Assembly: GCA_026707545.1 (NCBI GenBank)
Contig: JAPOWR010000002.1
Coordinates: forward strand, 434,001 to 498,000
DNA: 64,000 nt
Direction of reading: 5' to 3'
DNA from: Acidobacteriota bacterium
Lineage (GTDB): Bacteria > Acidobacteriota > Thermoanaerobaculia > Multivoradales > Multivoraceae
Shown: piece by piece, positions 43,454 through 52,180 of the stretch
How the letters are laid out: each line of letters starts with the position of its first letter
Position numbering within the stretch: the stretch's first letter is position 1
Made by a program: the position numbers and the translations under genes
Notes under the pieces: model-generated
Told to the model about the DNA's origin: nothing
The model's input: the letters and a program-made list of their open reading frames with translations, nothing else
Databases searched by the model: none

Positions 43454-45703
43454 ATGGCTGGCGCCCGGTTCCGAAGCGGATGGGACCGGACTCGGTTGAT
43501 CGTCCTTCTGCTGGCTCCGATCCTGACCGTCCCGCATCTCGCGGCGGCCGAGGATGGGCCTGTCATGGAGGCGCTCCGCATCAAGCAGCCTGTTCGTGTG
43601 GACGGTGAGTTGACGGATTCCGCCTGGTCCACGACCGAGTGGGCGGGCGGCTTCGTCCAGCGCCAGCCGCGCACCGGCGAGCCGTCGAGCGAGTCGACCC
43701 AATTCGCGATCGCGTACACGCCCGACACCATGTTCGTCGCGGTGCGGGCGAACGACCGCGAGCCGGCGAGGATCGTCGCGAAGGAGATGGAGCGGGACAG
43801 CGACCTGTTCCAGGACGACTCGATCCTGCTGCTCTTCGACACCTTTCACGACGGGCGCAACGCCTACCTGTTCCAGACCAACCCGAACGGCGCGCGTACC
43901 GACGCGCTGGTTACCGACGAAGGCAGGGACGTGAACTGGGCCTGGGACGGCGTCTGGGATGTCGCCGCGCGCAGGACGGGGCAGGGCTGGGTGGCGGAGA
44001 TCGCGATTCCGGTCTCGACGTTGCGTTTCGATCCCCGCGGCGAGGTGTGGGGCCTGAACGTGCAGCGGGTGATCCGGCGCCGAAACGAAGAAACCTACTG
44101 GGCGCCCTTGCCGCTGGAGGCGAGCCGCAACAGTGACCTGGTGCAGTACCAGCAGGTCGCCGTCTACCGGGTGTCGCTGGCCGGGGAGATGACCGGACTG
44201 CGAGGGCTTCGGCCGTCGCGCCAGCTCGACATCGTGCCCTACGCGGTCGCCGGTCAGAGCGACGACCGGGTCCTCGGGAGCAGCAGAGACGACTTCGACG
44301 GCGGACTGGATCTGAAGTGGGGGCTCACCCGTTCCCTGGTGCTCGACCTGACGTACAACACGGACTTTGCCGAGGTCGAGGTCGACGACCAGCAGGTCAA
44401 CCTGACCCGGTTCTCGCTGTTCTTCCCGGAGAAGCGGGACTTCTTCCTTGAGAACGCGGGCGTCTTCGACTTCGGGCCGCGGCCTCGAGTGCCGTGGGGC
44501 CAGCCATTGATGAGGCCGTTCTTCTCCCGGCAGATCGGGCTCGAAGGCGGTCGCACGGTGCCGATCGACGTCGGTGCGCGGCTCACGGGGCGGGCGGGCG
44601 GCTGGAACATCGGCGTTCTGGGGATCGGCACTGCCGGCCTCCCGGCGGGGGAGGATGGAGAGCGTGCGGTGCCCGCGGCGACGTACGGCGTGGCCCGGTT
44701 CACCAGGAACATCGGCGAGCGGTCGACGATCGGAGGCATCTTCACCCAGCGCGGCCGGGAAGGGCACGGCAGCGAACGGCTGGCGGGCCTGGACTTCGAC
44801 CTGAAGCCGACCCAGCGGACGGAGGTCTCGGGATTCTGGGCGGAAAGCGACCTCGGGTTGGGTGGGGCCGAGGAGGAGGACAACCAGACCCGGGGCGCGG
44901 GCTTCGCCTACCAGGGGCCGGAGTTCAGCGCCACCGCGGACTACGTGGAGGTGCAGCCGGACTTCGAGCCGACGGCCGGTTTCCTACTGCGGCGGGACTT
45001 CAGGATGTTCTATCCGCGCCTGGAGTTTCGGCCCAGGATCGAGAAGTGGGGCCTGCTCAACTGGTGGTCCGACCTCGGTGTCGAGCGCTTCGAACGGAGC
45101 AGCGACGGCCGGTTGGAGAGCGAGAGAATCGCCTTCTCGCCTCTCGGCTTCGCCACCGAGAGCGGTGAGTTCCTGTGGCTCGGCCGGCGCTGGTCCAAGG
45201 AGCAGTTGTTCGAGCCGTTCGAGATCTCGCCGGGCATCGTCGTTCCGACCGGCCTGTACGACAACGATGGCTTTGCGGGTGGTTTTTCCACCAGCGGCAA
45301 GCGGCCGGTCTGGTACGACAGCCTGACGTTCTGGGGAGGGTTCTTCGACGGCGACTGGCTGACGACGTCGTCGACCGTGACTCTTCGGCTGTCGAGGCGG
45401 CTGCGGACCTCGACTTCCTGGTCGTACACCGACGTGTCGCTTGCCGCCGGGAGTTTCAGCTTCGATCAGTTCCAGCAGCGGTTGGACGTTTCGTGGACCC
45501 CCAATGTTCGTCTCAACTTGCTCGCTCAGTACAACACGGCGGACGAACTGCTCGGCGTGAACGCCCGCTTCCACTGGATCTACCGGCCCGGATCGGACCT
45601 GTACGTCGTCTACAACGAGAACTGGACCGCGGAGGCGATCCACCGACGAGTGCCCCTCGGCCGGCAGGTGATCGTCAAGCTGAACTACCGCATGCAGCGC
45701 TGA
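43454..45703 (+). CDS. CBM9-like/DUF5916 outer-membrane protein
   Basis: 749 residues from ATG 43454. After a signal peptide, residues 40-230 form a CBM9-type sugar-binding-like domain (IKQPVRVDGELTDSAWSTTE, FQDDSILLLFDTFHDGRNAY, VAEIAIPVSTLRFDPRGEVW). From about 250 to the end is a DUF5916 beta-barrel (LDLTYNTDFAEVEVDDQQVN, LTRFSLFFPEKRDFFLENAG) ending in short antiparallel strands and a terminal KLNYRMQR. It likely sits in the outer membrane. The substrate is unknown; a paralogue is at 61991-64000. Confidence 0.85.
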   Translation: MAGARFRSGWDRTRLIVLLLAPILTVPHLAAAEDGPVMEALRIKQPVRVDGELTDSAWSTTEWAGGFVQRQPRTGEPSSESTQFAIAYTPDTMFVAVRANDREPARIVAKEMERDSDLFQDDSILLLFDTFHDGRNAYLFQTNPNGARTDALVTDEGRDVNWAWDGVWDVAARRTGQGWVAEIAIPVSTLRFDPRGEVWGLNVQRVIRRRNEETYWAPLPLEASRNSDLVQYQQVAVYRVSLAGEMTGLRGLRPSRQLDIVPYAVAGQSDDRVLGSSRDDFDGGLDLKWGLTRSLVLDLTYNTDFAEVEVDDQQVNLTRFSLFFPEKRDFFLENAGVFDFGPRPRVPWGQPLMRPFFSRQIGLEGGRTVPIDVGARLTGRAGGWNIGVLGIGTAGLPAGEDGERAVPAATYGVARFTRNIGERSTIGGIFTQRGREGHGSERLAGLDFDLKPTQRTEVSGFWAESDLGLGGAEEEDNQTRGAGFAYQGPEFSATADYVEVQPDFEPTAGFLLRRDFRMFYPRLEFRPRIEKWGLLNWWSDLGVERFERSSDGRLESERIAFSPLGFATESGEFLWLGRRWSKEQLFEPFEISPGIVVPTGLYDNDGFAGGFSTSGKRPVWYDSLTFWGGFFDGDWLTTSSTVTLRLSRRLRTSTSWSYTDVSLAAGSFSFDQFQQRLDVSWTPNVRLNLLAQYNTADELLGVNARFHWIYRPGSDLYVVYNENWTAEAIHRRVPLGRQVIVKLNYRMQR

Positions 45704-45734
45704 CGTTCGACCGGGCGGCCGGTGTGCCGCTCGT

Positions 45735-47660
45735 TCAGGCGACGCTCGGGTCCGGCTGCACCGAGAGTGCCCGCACCACGAAGGAGGAGCGCCCGCTGTT
45801 CTCCTCCCAGAGACCGACCGCCAGGCGGTAGCTCCCGGGCGCCAGCAGCAGACCGCTGCGGACGGCGATGTACTGCTCTCCCGCCGCCTCGAGTTCGGCC
45901 AGAGGCACCCTGAGATCGAAGTCGAAGTGCTGGGGCGGCATCCGGCTCCCGTCGTCGCGCTGAACCTGCAGCACGACGCGGTAGGTGCCGCTGGCAACAG
46001 GGTTTCGGGCAGCTCGCACCGGCACGAGCTCAAGCTCGCCGATGCGCAGGCTGGCAACGACCTCGAGCGGCGTCTGCCCTTGGCTTCGGCCCTTCGGCGG
46101 GTCGGCGACCCGGCGGACCTGGACCTCCATGTTGTGCGGATTCTCTTCCCAGCCGAACAGCAGGGTGCCCCAGGCGCGACTGGCGAGGTTCTGCTGGATC
46201 GTCACCGGCACATAGCTGGCGCGGTAGCGCACCTTGCCGTGCCGAGCCGCGGACCGCTTCCGCAACCGGAGTGTGACCTCCCGGATACCGGTATCGCCCA
46301 TCGAGTCGGGCGGTGCGAAGGAAAGCGAGTAGTAGGTCGAGATGTCGACCCTGGTCGACTGCAGGAACTCGCCGACACCGGTCTCGGCGGCGAAGGACAG
46401 GCCGCCGGTCAAGCCGGCCAGACTCTCCATGCCGGAGCGAACATCCGACAGTTCGACGATCGAGCCTCGCCCCGCGGCGCTCTCACCCAGATCGCTGATC
46501 GACGGGTCGACCACCGGCGGTTTGAGCGGATAGAAGGTGACGCGGTGCGTGTTCGCCAGGGCCGCGAGTTGTTCGAAGGCGTCCGCGCAGCTCAGTTCCG
46601 CGGCCAACGTCTGGAAGGACATAGCGCCTCCGTCGTCGAGTTGGGGGTTGTTGGAGGGCAGGCCCATGTCGTCGGCCCGGTCGACGCCGAAGGGCAGGTG
46701 GTTGCGGTCGTGCATCTGGAGAGTGCCGGGAGCCCGGATCAACTCGTCCCCTTCGAGCTGACGCGATGCGCCCGCGAGCCGGTCGTACATCGTCTTCGCC
46801 GCGCTGTCGAGCGGATGGCGTGGCAGGCCGTCGCTCACGAACAGGATCGCCTTTCGGCCGGGGACGAAGGCCAGGGCCTCGACCAGGGAGCGCACGGCGG
46901 CGACGGTCTGCAGGGTGTCGAGCCGCAGAGCTTCGCCGTAGTTGCGCAGGTTCGACTCGACGCTGGCGAGAGACGCTTCGCCGAGCCGGTAGCGGCTGCC
47001 CTTGGCGGCCATCAGCCGCAGAGCGTCGCGCAGGGCCACAGAAGCTACGCGCTGCTGGTTGCGGAGACCGGTAGCCGGCGGTTCGCGGTCCGAGATCGCG
47101 GTGATTACCGCCTTGACGGCATCGCGGTCGCGTGTGGGCGAAAGCAGCGGTTCGAGGCGCTCCCCGAAGGCGGCAGCCGCAACCCAGGTGGGATTCGCCT
47201 CGATCTCCGCGTCCAGGGCCCCGGCGATCTCGGCCAGGGCCATGTCGCGGTGCTTCCGCTGCAGGTGCCGCTCGTCGATGAAGAGCAGGAGCGTGAGGCG
47301 GCCGCTGATCGTCTCGCGCAGTTCCTCCCCGGCCGAAACACTCAGGATCTCCACCGGCTCTCCCTGTACCTTGAGATCGAAGTCGTCCTTCGTCAGGCCG
47401 GTGACGGGTCGGTCGGAAGAGTCGGTCACCACGGCGTCGAGGCTGATCAGCCGCACGTCGATCGACTCGCGCAGGACGATGTCCTCGCGGATCGGGCGCT
47501 GGTCCGGCGGTCGGTCGTCCGGTGCCTCCTCGGCTGGCGGCTCGGTCTGCGCGGCTGCCTGCGGGGGGGCGTGCCAGAGCGTCAGGGCGATGGTCGCGGC
47601 CGCGGCGACGGTTGCCGCCAGCCGTTCCGCGGAGCTTCGGAAGAGTCGTGAACCGGGCAA
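45735..47660 (-). CDS. VWFA-related protein of the Acidobacteriota type
   Basis: 641 residues; the frame opens at TTG 47660, and no in-frame ATG precedes the signal peptide (ATVAAAATIALTLWHAPPQAA). An N-terminal beta domain (VRLISLDAVVTDSSDRPVTG, LTKDDFDLKVQGEPVEILSV) leads into a von Willebrand factor A fold (TLLLFIDERHLQRKHRD, FVPGRKAILFVSDGLPRHPL); the family label is VWFA-related Acidobacterial domain. The MIDAS is imperfect (DERHL instead of DxSxS). A beta-rich C-terminus follows. Secreted or periplasmic; presumably mediates adhesion or assembly. It is the strongest taxonomic pointer in the window. Confidence 0.84.
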   Translation of the reverse strand: MPGSRLFRSSAERLAATVAAAATIALTLWHAPPQAAAQTEPPAEEAPDDRPPDQRPIREDIVLRESIDVRLISLDAVVTDSSDRPVTGLTKDDFDLKVQGEPVEILSVSAGEELRETISGRLTLLLFIDERHLQRKHRDMALAEIAGALDAEIEANPTWVAAAAFGERLEPLLSPTRDRDAVKAVITAISDREPPATGLRNQQRVASVALRDALRLMAAKGSRYRLGEASLASVESNLRNYGEALRLDTLQTVAAVRSLVEALAFVPGRKAILFVSDGLPRHPLDSAAKTMYDRLAGASRQLEGDELIRAPGTLQMHDRNHLPFGVDRADDMGLPSNNPQLDDGGAMSFQTLAAELSCADAFEQLAALANTHRVTFYPLKPPVVDPSISDLGESAAGRGSIVELSDVRSGMESLAGLTGGLSFAAETGVGEFLQSTRVDISTYYSLSFAPPDSMGDTGIREVTLRLRKRSAARHGKVRYRASYVPVTIQQNLASRAWGTLLFGWEENPHNMEVQVRRVADPPKGRSQGQTPLEVVASLRIGELELVPVRAARNPVASGTYRVVLQVQRDDGSRMPPQHFDFDLRVPLAELEAAGEQYIAVRSGLLLAPGSYRLAVGLWEENSGRSSFVVRALSVQPDPSVA

Positions 47661-47768
47661 GGCGGCTTCATGTTAACTGGCCTCGTTCACCGGCCTGGCC
47701 GCCCGAACCGCGGGCCGCGACGGCTGCTATCCTCACCGTTCCCGGCTCAGAGGATAGGAGATCGTGTG

Positions 47769-48590
47769 ATGAAGCGGAGTCTCATCGAGCGAACGGCGGT
47801 CGTGGTGCTGTTGGTGGCCGTCCTTGCGGCGGCGCCGGCCTCGGCGCAGGGTACGGACTACACGGCGCCGCGCACCCATGACGGCAAGCCCGACCTGAAC
47901 GGGATCTGGCAGGCCCTGGGTGCGACGCATTGGGACATCGAGGCCCACGCGGCCCGTCATGGACCGGTCGTCAAGATGGGCGCTCTGGGCGCCGTCCCCG
48001 GCGGCCTCGGCGTCGTCGAGGGCGGGAAGATCCCCTACCTGCCGGATGCGCTGGAGTTGCGGAACAGCAACCGGGAGAACTGGCTGGAGCTCGACCCGGC
48101 GGTCAAGTGCTACATGCCGGGTATCCCTCGGGCCAACTACCTGCCCTTTCCCTTCCAGATCGTCCAGACGCCGGATCACATCCTCATCGCGTACGAGTTC
48201 GCCAGCGCCAGCAGGGTGATCTACATGAACCGGCCCGACTTCGAGGCTCCCTTCGATACGTGGATGGGGCACTCGCGGGGACGCTGGGAGGGTGAGACCC
48301 TGGTGGTCGACGTGACCAGCCAGGTGCCCGACACCTGGTTCGACTCAAGCGGCAACCACCACACGGATGCGATCCACGTCGAGGAGCGCTGGACCGCGAC
48401 GAGCCCCTACCACCTTCAGTACGAGGCGACGATCACGGACGAGAACGTGTACAGCGAGCCCTGGAAGATCAGCCTGCCGCTCTACCGGCGGATCGACCCG
48501 AACATGCAGCTCCTGGAGTTCAAGTGTGTCGAGTTCGCCGAGGAACTGATGTACGGGCACCTGCGCAAGGGCGCCGATTCAAGTCCCTGA
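47769..48590 (+). CDS. Secreted protein of unknown function ('PDLNGIW' family)
   Basis: 273 residues from ATG 47769. Signal peptide VVVLLVAVLAAAPASAQ, then RTHDGKPDLNGIWQALGA. Later landmarks are GIPRANYLPFPFQIVQTPDH, RGRWEGETLVVDVTSQVPDT, HVEERWTATSPYHLQYEATI and WKISLPLYRR. The same phrases, in the same order, occur in the protein at 49090-50193, so both belong to one family of mainly beta secreted proteins frequent in Acidobacteriota. I know no function. A DUF6152 gene follows after 32 bp. Confidence 0.75.
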   Translation: MKRSLIERTAVVVLLVAVLAAAPASAQGTDYTAPRTHDGKPDLNGIWQALGATHWDIEAHAARHGPVVKMGALGAVPGGLGVVEGGKIPYLPDALELRNSNRENWLELDPAVKCYMPGIPRANYLPFPFQIVQTPDHILIAYEFASASRVIYMNRPDFEAPFDTWMGHSRGRWEGETLVVDVTSQVPDTWFDSSGNHHTDAIHVEERWTATSPYHLQYEATITDENVYSEPWKISLPLYRRIDPNMQLLEFKCVEFAEELMYGHLRKGADSSP

Positions 48591-48622
48591 CTCCCAAGCT
48601 GAACGTCGAAGAGGAGACAACG

Positions 48623-49054
48623 ATGAAGTTCCAGCGGATCGTTCTGCTCGCCGCAGGCGCGGCCGTAGTGATCGCCATACCCGTCGCGGCTCACCACGCC
48701 TTCTCGGCCGAGTTCGACGCCGACCGGCCGCTCCAGCTTCGCGGCACGGTGACGAAGATGGAGTGGATCAATCCCCACGCATGGATCCACCTCGAGGTCG
48801 CGAACGACGACGGCACGTCGACGGTCTGGATGGTGGAAGGCGGAACGCCGAACACGCTCGCCCGTCGCGGCTTCACCAAGAACTCGCTCTTACCCGGGAC
48901 CGAGATCGTGGTCGACGGCTACCAGGCCAAGGATGGGTCGAACAAGGCGAACGGCCGTGACCTGACCTTCCCGGATGGCCGGAAGCTGTTCATGGGCTCG
49001 TCGGGCACCGGCGCTCCTCGCGACGGACGCGACCCGACCGAGCCACCTCGGTAG
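48623..49054 (+). CDS. DUF6152 family periplasmic protein
   Basis: 143 residues from ATG 48623 with GAGGAGA upstream. Signal peptide MKFQRIVLLAAGAAVVIAIP followed by AHHAFSAEFDADRPLQLRGT, VTKMEWINPHAWIHLEV and WMVEGGTPNTLARRGFTKNS, the DUF6152 signature (an OB-like small beta barrel). Its function is unknown; the histidines near the mature N-terminus suggest metal binding. It travels with PDLNGIW-type proteins, as here. Confidence 0.85.
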   Translation: MKFQRIVLLAAGAAVVIAIPVAAHHAFSAEFDADRPLQLRGTVTKMEWINPHAWIHLEVANDDGTSTVWMVEGGTPNTLARRGFTKNSLLPGTEIVVDGYQAKDGSNKANGRDLTFPDGRKLFMGSSGTGAPRDGRDPTEPPR

Positions 49055-49089
49055 GAGGCCGCCAGTTCCTTGGGCGGTGAGGGGCGAAG

Positions 49090-50193
49090 CTACTCGCCGC
49101 CGCTGCTCGCGGCGCTTCGCGCCTCGTCTTCCAGTAGCCGCGCGCCCTTGAGAATGCCGCCCATCGAGTAGTTCCCCTCGTGGCAGGCGTACTCGTAGAC
49201 GTTGCCGGCAATGCCTGGCCATAGGTACTCACCGCTCCAGGGTGCGGTCCAGATCGTGGGGTCCTCGACCGTGAAGCCGTAGAGCAGGTCGTCGGCGTTG
49301 ACGCGAGTGAATCGCTCGGTCACCTTGAGATTCCGTGAGGCCAGGAAGAGCGCCGGCCGGTCGATGAAGTTCGTCGTTTCGACCACGAGCGTGTCGCCTT
49401 CCCACCAGCCGATCGAGTCGCCGAGCCAGCGGCGTTCGCCCGCAGGTGCGTGCTCGCCGCCGATGCGCACGATTCGTGCGTCGTGCACCATCTCGATCAG
49501 GATCATCACGTGGTTCTCGGTCTGCACGATCCGCTTCGCGTTGTTGTAGAGCGTCGGCAGCATCGGCGGTCCGCCGGTTGAACCGAAACCGATCAGGCAG
49601 CGCTCGGGTACGCCCAGGGACTCCGGCCCGTCGTATGGCCCGGGCCCCTCGACGTCCAGCCACCAGGCGGTGCCGTCGTTGCCGCGGCGCCGGCCGCGCT
49701 GCTCGGACATCCGCTGCATCGTCTCGGCGGTGAGAGCGGGCATTCGTCCGTTCGGCGGATCGACGATGATCGACGTCCGGAACTTTCCGTCGATCGAGAA
49801 CACGTCGCTGCCGCGGTCGGTCCAGAAGTTGTTGTAGCCGCCTACGTTGCCGGCGCCGCTTCGCTCGCGGAACTCGTCGCCGAGTCCGATCGGCGGCGCG
49901 CCGCCTGGGGGAGGCGCCTCGGTGATCTGACGCACGGCGGCGCGCGCGGCCACTCGCTGCCTCTCCCTCTCAACGATCTCGTCGGCCTGCTCGGGCGTCA
50001 GGAATGCGTTGTCTCCGAACTCCCGGGGCCGGCTGAGCGGCGTCAGCGTTGCGACGTCATAGGTGCCGGTGAGGTCGGGGCGTCCCGAGGGCGTGCGTGG
50101 AATCGCGTCGTCGTCAGTAGCTGTCGCGGCCGGGGTCGCGAGAAGAACGATGGCGGCTGCCGCGGCGACGGCTGGAAGAACCCTGGTCTGCAT
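49090..50193 (-). CDS. Secreted protein of the PDLxGxW family
   Basis: 367 residues from ATG 50193. Signal peptide PAVAAAAAIVLLATPAATA, then RTPSGRPDLTGTYDVATLTP. The mid and C-terminal motifs SLGVPERCLIGFGSTGGPPM, YNNAKRIVQTENHVMILIEM, GWWEGDTLVVETTNFIDRPA and VTERFTRVNADDLLYGFTVE parallel those of the 47769-48590 protein. The EYACHEGNYSMGGILKGARL ending is typical of the longer members. Function unknown. Convergent to the DUF6152 gene with a 35-bp gap. Confidence 0.77.
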   Translation of the reverse strand: MQTRVLPAVAAAAAIVLLATPAATATDDDAIPRTPSGRPDLTGTYDVATLTPLSRPREFGDNAFLTPEQADEIVERERQRVAARAAVRQITEAPPPGGAPPIGLGDEFRERSGAGNVGGYNNFWTDRGSDVFSIDGKFRTSIIVDPPNGRMPALTAETMQRMSEQRGRRRGNDGTAWWLDVEGPGPYDGPESLGVPERCLIGFGSTGGPPMLPTLYNNAKRIVQTENHVMILIEMVHDARIVRIGGEHAPAGERRWLGDSIGWWEGDTLVVETTNFIDRPALFLASRNLKVTERFTRVNADDLLYGFTVEDPTIWTAPWSGEYLWPGIAGNVYEYACHEGNYSMGGILKGARLLEDEARSAASSGGE

Positions 50194-50573
50194 CGTGTGC
50201 CTCCTCCTGGACGGACTGGCGAGTGTTCTCGTTATACCAGCATCGGCGGCAGCAGCCGGTGCCGGTGACATCTTCGAACCAACGCGGCCCGATGGAGGGA
50301 TGGCGCCGGGCCTTGTTGGTCGCCATGCACAGTGGGCACGTACGCCTGCTTATTCACCGGACGCCGGGAGCGACCCCGCGCCGTTTGTCGGCTGTTGTAT
50401 TCAGCAGGGGACCCGGCTCGCAGGCCCACTACACACCGACGACCAACGCACGGAAGTTACCGTGCGAGCCTCTGATGCGTCAAACGATTTGAGGGTGCTT
50501 ACTTATGAGGCCGGAAGGCGCTCCACATGGAGTCCCGCGATCGCCAGCCTCATCCGTCGTGGCGGCTGTGCGG
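50194..50573. other. Intergenic region holding one copy of a conserved non-coding element
   Basis: 380 bp between the Yip1-like gene (3' side) and the PDLxGxW gene (5' side), both on the minus strand. It holds the upstream region of the latter (GAGGAGG near 50203) and the element at 50411-50495. No gene I can support. Confidence 0.55.
50411..50495. repeat. Conserved non-coding element, copy A
   Basis: CCGGCTCGCAGGCCCACT (50413-50430) and GACGACCAAC (50438-50447) are identical to 53944-53961 and 53970-53979. A further GTCAAAC at 50479-50485 and GGGAGCGACCC near 50365 are also shared. On the minus strand GCACGG/CCGTGC would form a hairpin where copy B has a different but equally complementary stem. 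This suggests a structured element rather than coding sequence. Confidence 0.6.
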
Positions 50574-51347
50574 CTAGCCGGGCATGACTGCGGCTCCGAC
50601 GCCTGCGAGGGCAGTCGCGAATGCCGTCGTTGCCGCCCAGTAGACACCGGCGAGCAGGTAGGCCTTTCGCTGGGGCAGCCCCAGGACCGACGCCGCGCCC
50701 AGACCGAGCAGGCACAGGAACCACAGCGTGAAGGGATTGAGGCTTGCCCACACCACATTGAGAGCAACGCTGTCTCCTGCCAGCAGCAGGTTGAGGCCCG
50801 GGACCGGCTGCGCGTCCTCCATCGATTGGACGGCATCCAGCCCCCTCAGACTGGCGATGAGGAACGTGGCGAACCCCTGAACCAGGAGGATCAGCTTGAG
50901 GTGGACCATCAGCGACAGTGCTTGCGGGAAGCGCGCCTGACCCTGGAAGGCCAGCGCGAGGAGCCACAGGAGCAGGGTCTGGATCAGCAGGACGACCGCG
51001 AAGGTGACCCCGGCTACGGCGCGCCCGGTCCAGAGTGCGACCGGCCCCGCCTGTTCTGCTGTTGCCATCAGCAGGTCGGCCTGCTCGGCGCCTCCGGGCA
51101 GCACTTCGGCCAGTTGGGCCCTCATGCCGCGTTCCTGATACGGCCGGCCCAACTCGCCGACCGCGAGCGTGCCCAGCAGTACCAGGAGCAGAGTCGGAAG
51201 CCAGGGTGAGTTCCGGCGGATGATCTCGAAGCTCGCCCGCGGCGAGATGACGATTCCGACAAGGGCGTTGAGCCAGCCCGCTCGAGGTCGGTCGCCCGTC
51301 GCCTCGGTCTCGCGCGGGTTGTCGGTGGTCTGCTGGTGTGCGGTCAT
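50574..51347 (-). CDS. Yip1-family integral membrane protein
   Basis: 257 residues from ATG 51347, overlapping the ABC ATPase stop (ATGA). After a hydrophilic start and WLNALVGIVISPRASFEIIR (typical Yip1 lead), five to six transmembrane segments follow (WLPTLLLVLLGTLAVGELG, FAVVLLIQTLLLWLLALAF, LNPFTLWFLCLLGLGAASVL). Bacterial Yip1 proteins have no fixed role; encoded in an ABC transporter operon it may assist the exporter or its membrane environment. Final gene of the operon. Confidence 0.8.
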   Translation of the reverse strand: MTAHQQTTDNPRETEATGDRPRAGWLNALVGIVISPRASFEIIRRNSPWLPTLLLVLLGTLAVGELGRPYQERGMRAQLAEVLPGGAEQADLLMATAEQAGPVALWTGRAVAGVTFAVVLLIQTLLLWLLALAFQGQARFPQALSLMVHLKLILLVQGFATFLIASLRGLDAVQSMEDAQPVPGLNLLLAGDSVALNVVWASLNPFTLWFLCLLGLGAASVLGLPQRKAYLLAGVYWAATTAFATALAGVGAAVMPG

Positions 51348-52129
51348 GTCTTGCTCCGGTTGCCGATCCACGAGAGACGGGAAAACCGCTCTCGTCTGGA
51401 GATGCTGAGGATGAGGTTCTCGAGCCGGCCGGCACCGTCTTCTCCCCCGGCGTCGGGCAGTTCGCGGAACTCCTCCAGGGAGCACGACAGAAGGACCTTG
51501 CCGTCGCGAATGACCGCGATGTGGCTCGACACGCGTTCGACGTAGTCGAGCATGTGGGAAGTGAGGAAGATGGCTGCTCCCTGCTCGGCCATCTGCTGCA
51601 GGATCGACATGACGGTCCGGGCGCTCAAGGCGTCCATCCCCTCGAACGGTTCATCGAGGAACAGGACCCGCGGCGCGTGAAGCGTCGCTGCCGCCAGCCG
51701 GATCTTCTTCCTCATGCCGTGCGAGTAGGTCGTGATCGGTCGCCTGGCGGCGTCCTGTAGGTCGAAGACGGCGAGTGCTTCGTCGGTTCGTTGCCCGGCG
51801 TCCTCGCGGCTCAGACCGTAGATGCGGGCGTAGGACAACAGCAGCTCCTCGCCGGTCAGGCTCTCGAACATGGTGCTGTGGTCGGGCACGATCCCGAGCT
51901 GCTGCTTGAGTTCCGTGTCGTTCACGTCGACCGGTCTGCCCAGCAGGTGGACCGTGCCTGCCGTGGGCTTGACCACTCCAGTCAGCATCGACCAGGTCGT
52001 CGTCTTTCCAGCGCCGTTGGGACCGACGAACCCCAGGATCTGGCCTTCCCGGACGTCGACATCGACTCCATCGACGACGACATTGCCGCCGTATGATCGG
52101 GTTAGGTTCTTTGCCTTGATTGCTGCCAT
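51344..52129 (-). CDS. ABC transporter ATP-binding protein (ABC-2 exporter type)
   Basis: 261 residues from ATG 52129. Walker A GPNGAGKTT (residues 36-44), signature region YSHGMRKKIRLAAATL, Walker B VLFLDEPFEGMD, and switch histidine in FLTSHMLDYVERV. It resembles Nat/CcmA-type ATPases that pair with ABC-2 permeases for export of peptides, lipids or drugs. The permease gene lies 51 bp upstream and the Yip1-like gene overlaps its end, giving a three-gene operon. Confidence 0.9.
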   Translation of the reverse strand: MAAIKAKNLTRSYGGNVVVDGVDVDVREGQILGFVGPNGAGKTTTWSMLTGVVKPTAGTVHLLGRPVDVNDTELKQQLGIVPDHSTMFESLTGEELLLSYARIYGLSREDAGQRTDEALAVFDLQDAARRPITTYSHGMRKKIRLAAATLHAPRVLFLDEPFEGMDALSARTVMSILQQMAEQGAAIFLTSHMLDYVERVSSHIAVIRDGKVLLSCSLEEFRELPDAGGEDGAGRLENLILSISRRERFSRLSWIGNRSKT

Positions 52130-52180
52130 GAGTTGACGTGTTCCTTGTGGTTGCGGGTGGCCGGGTGGGGTTCGCCGCCT

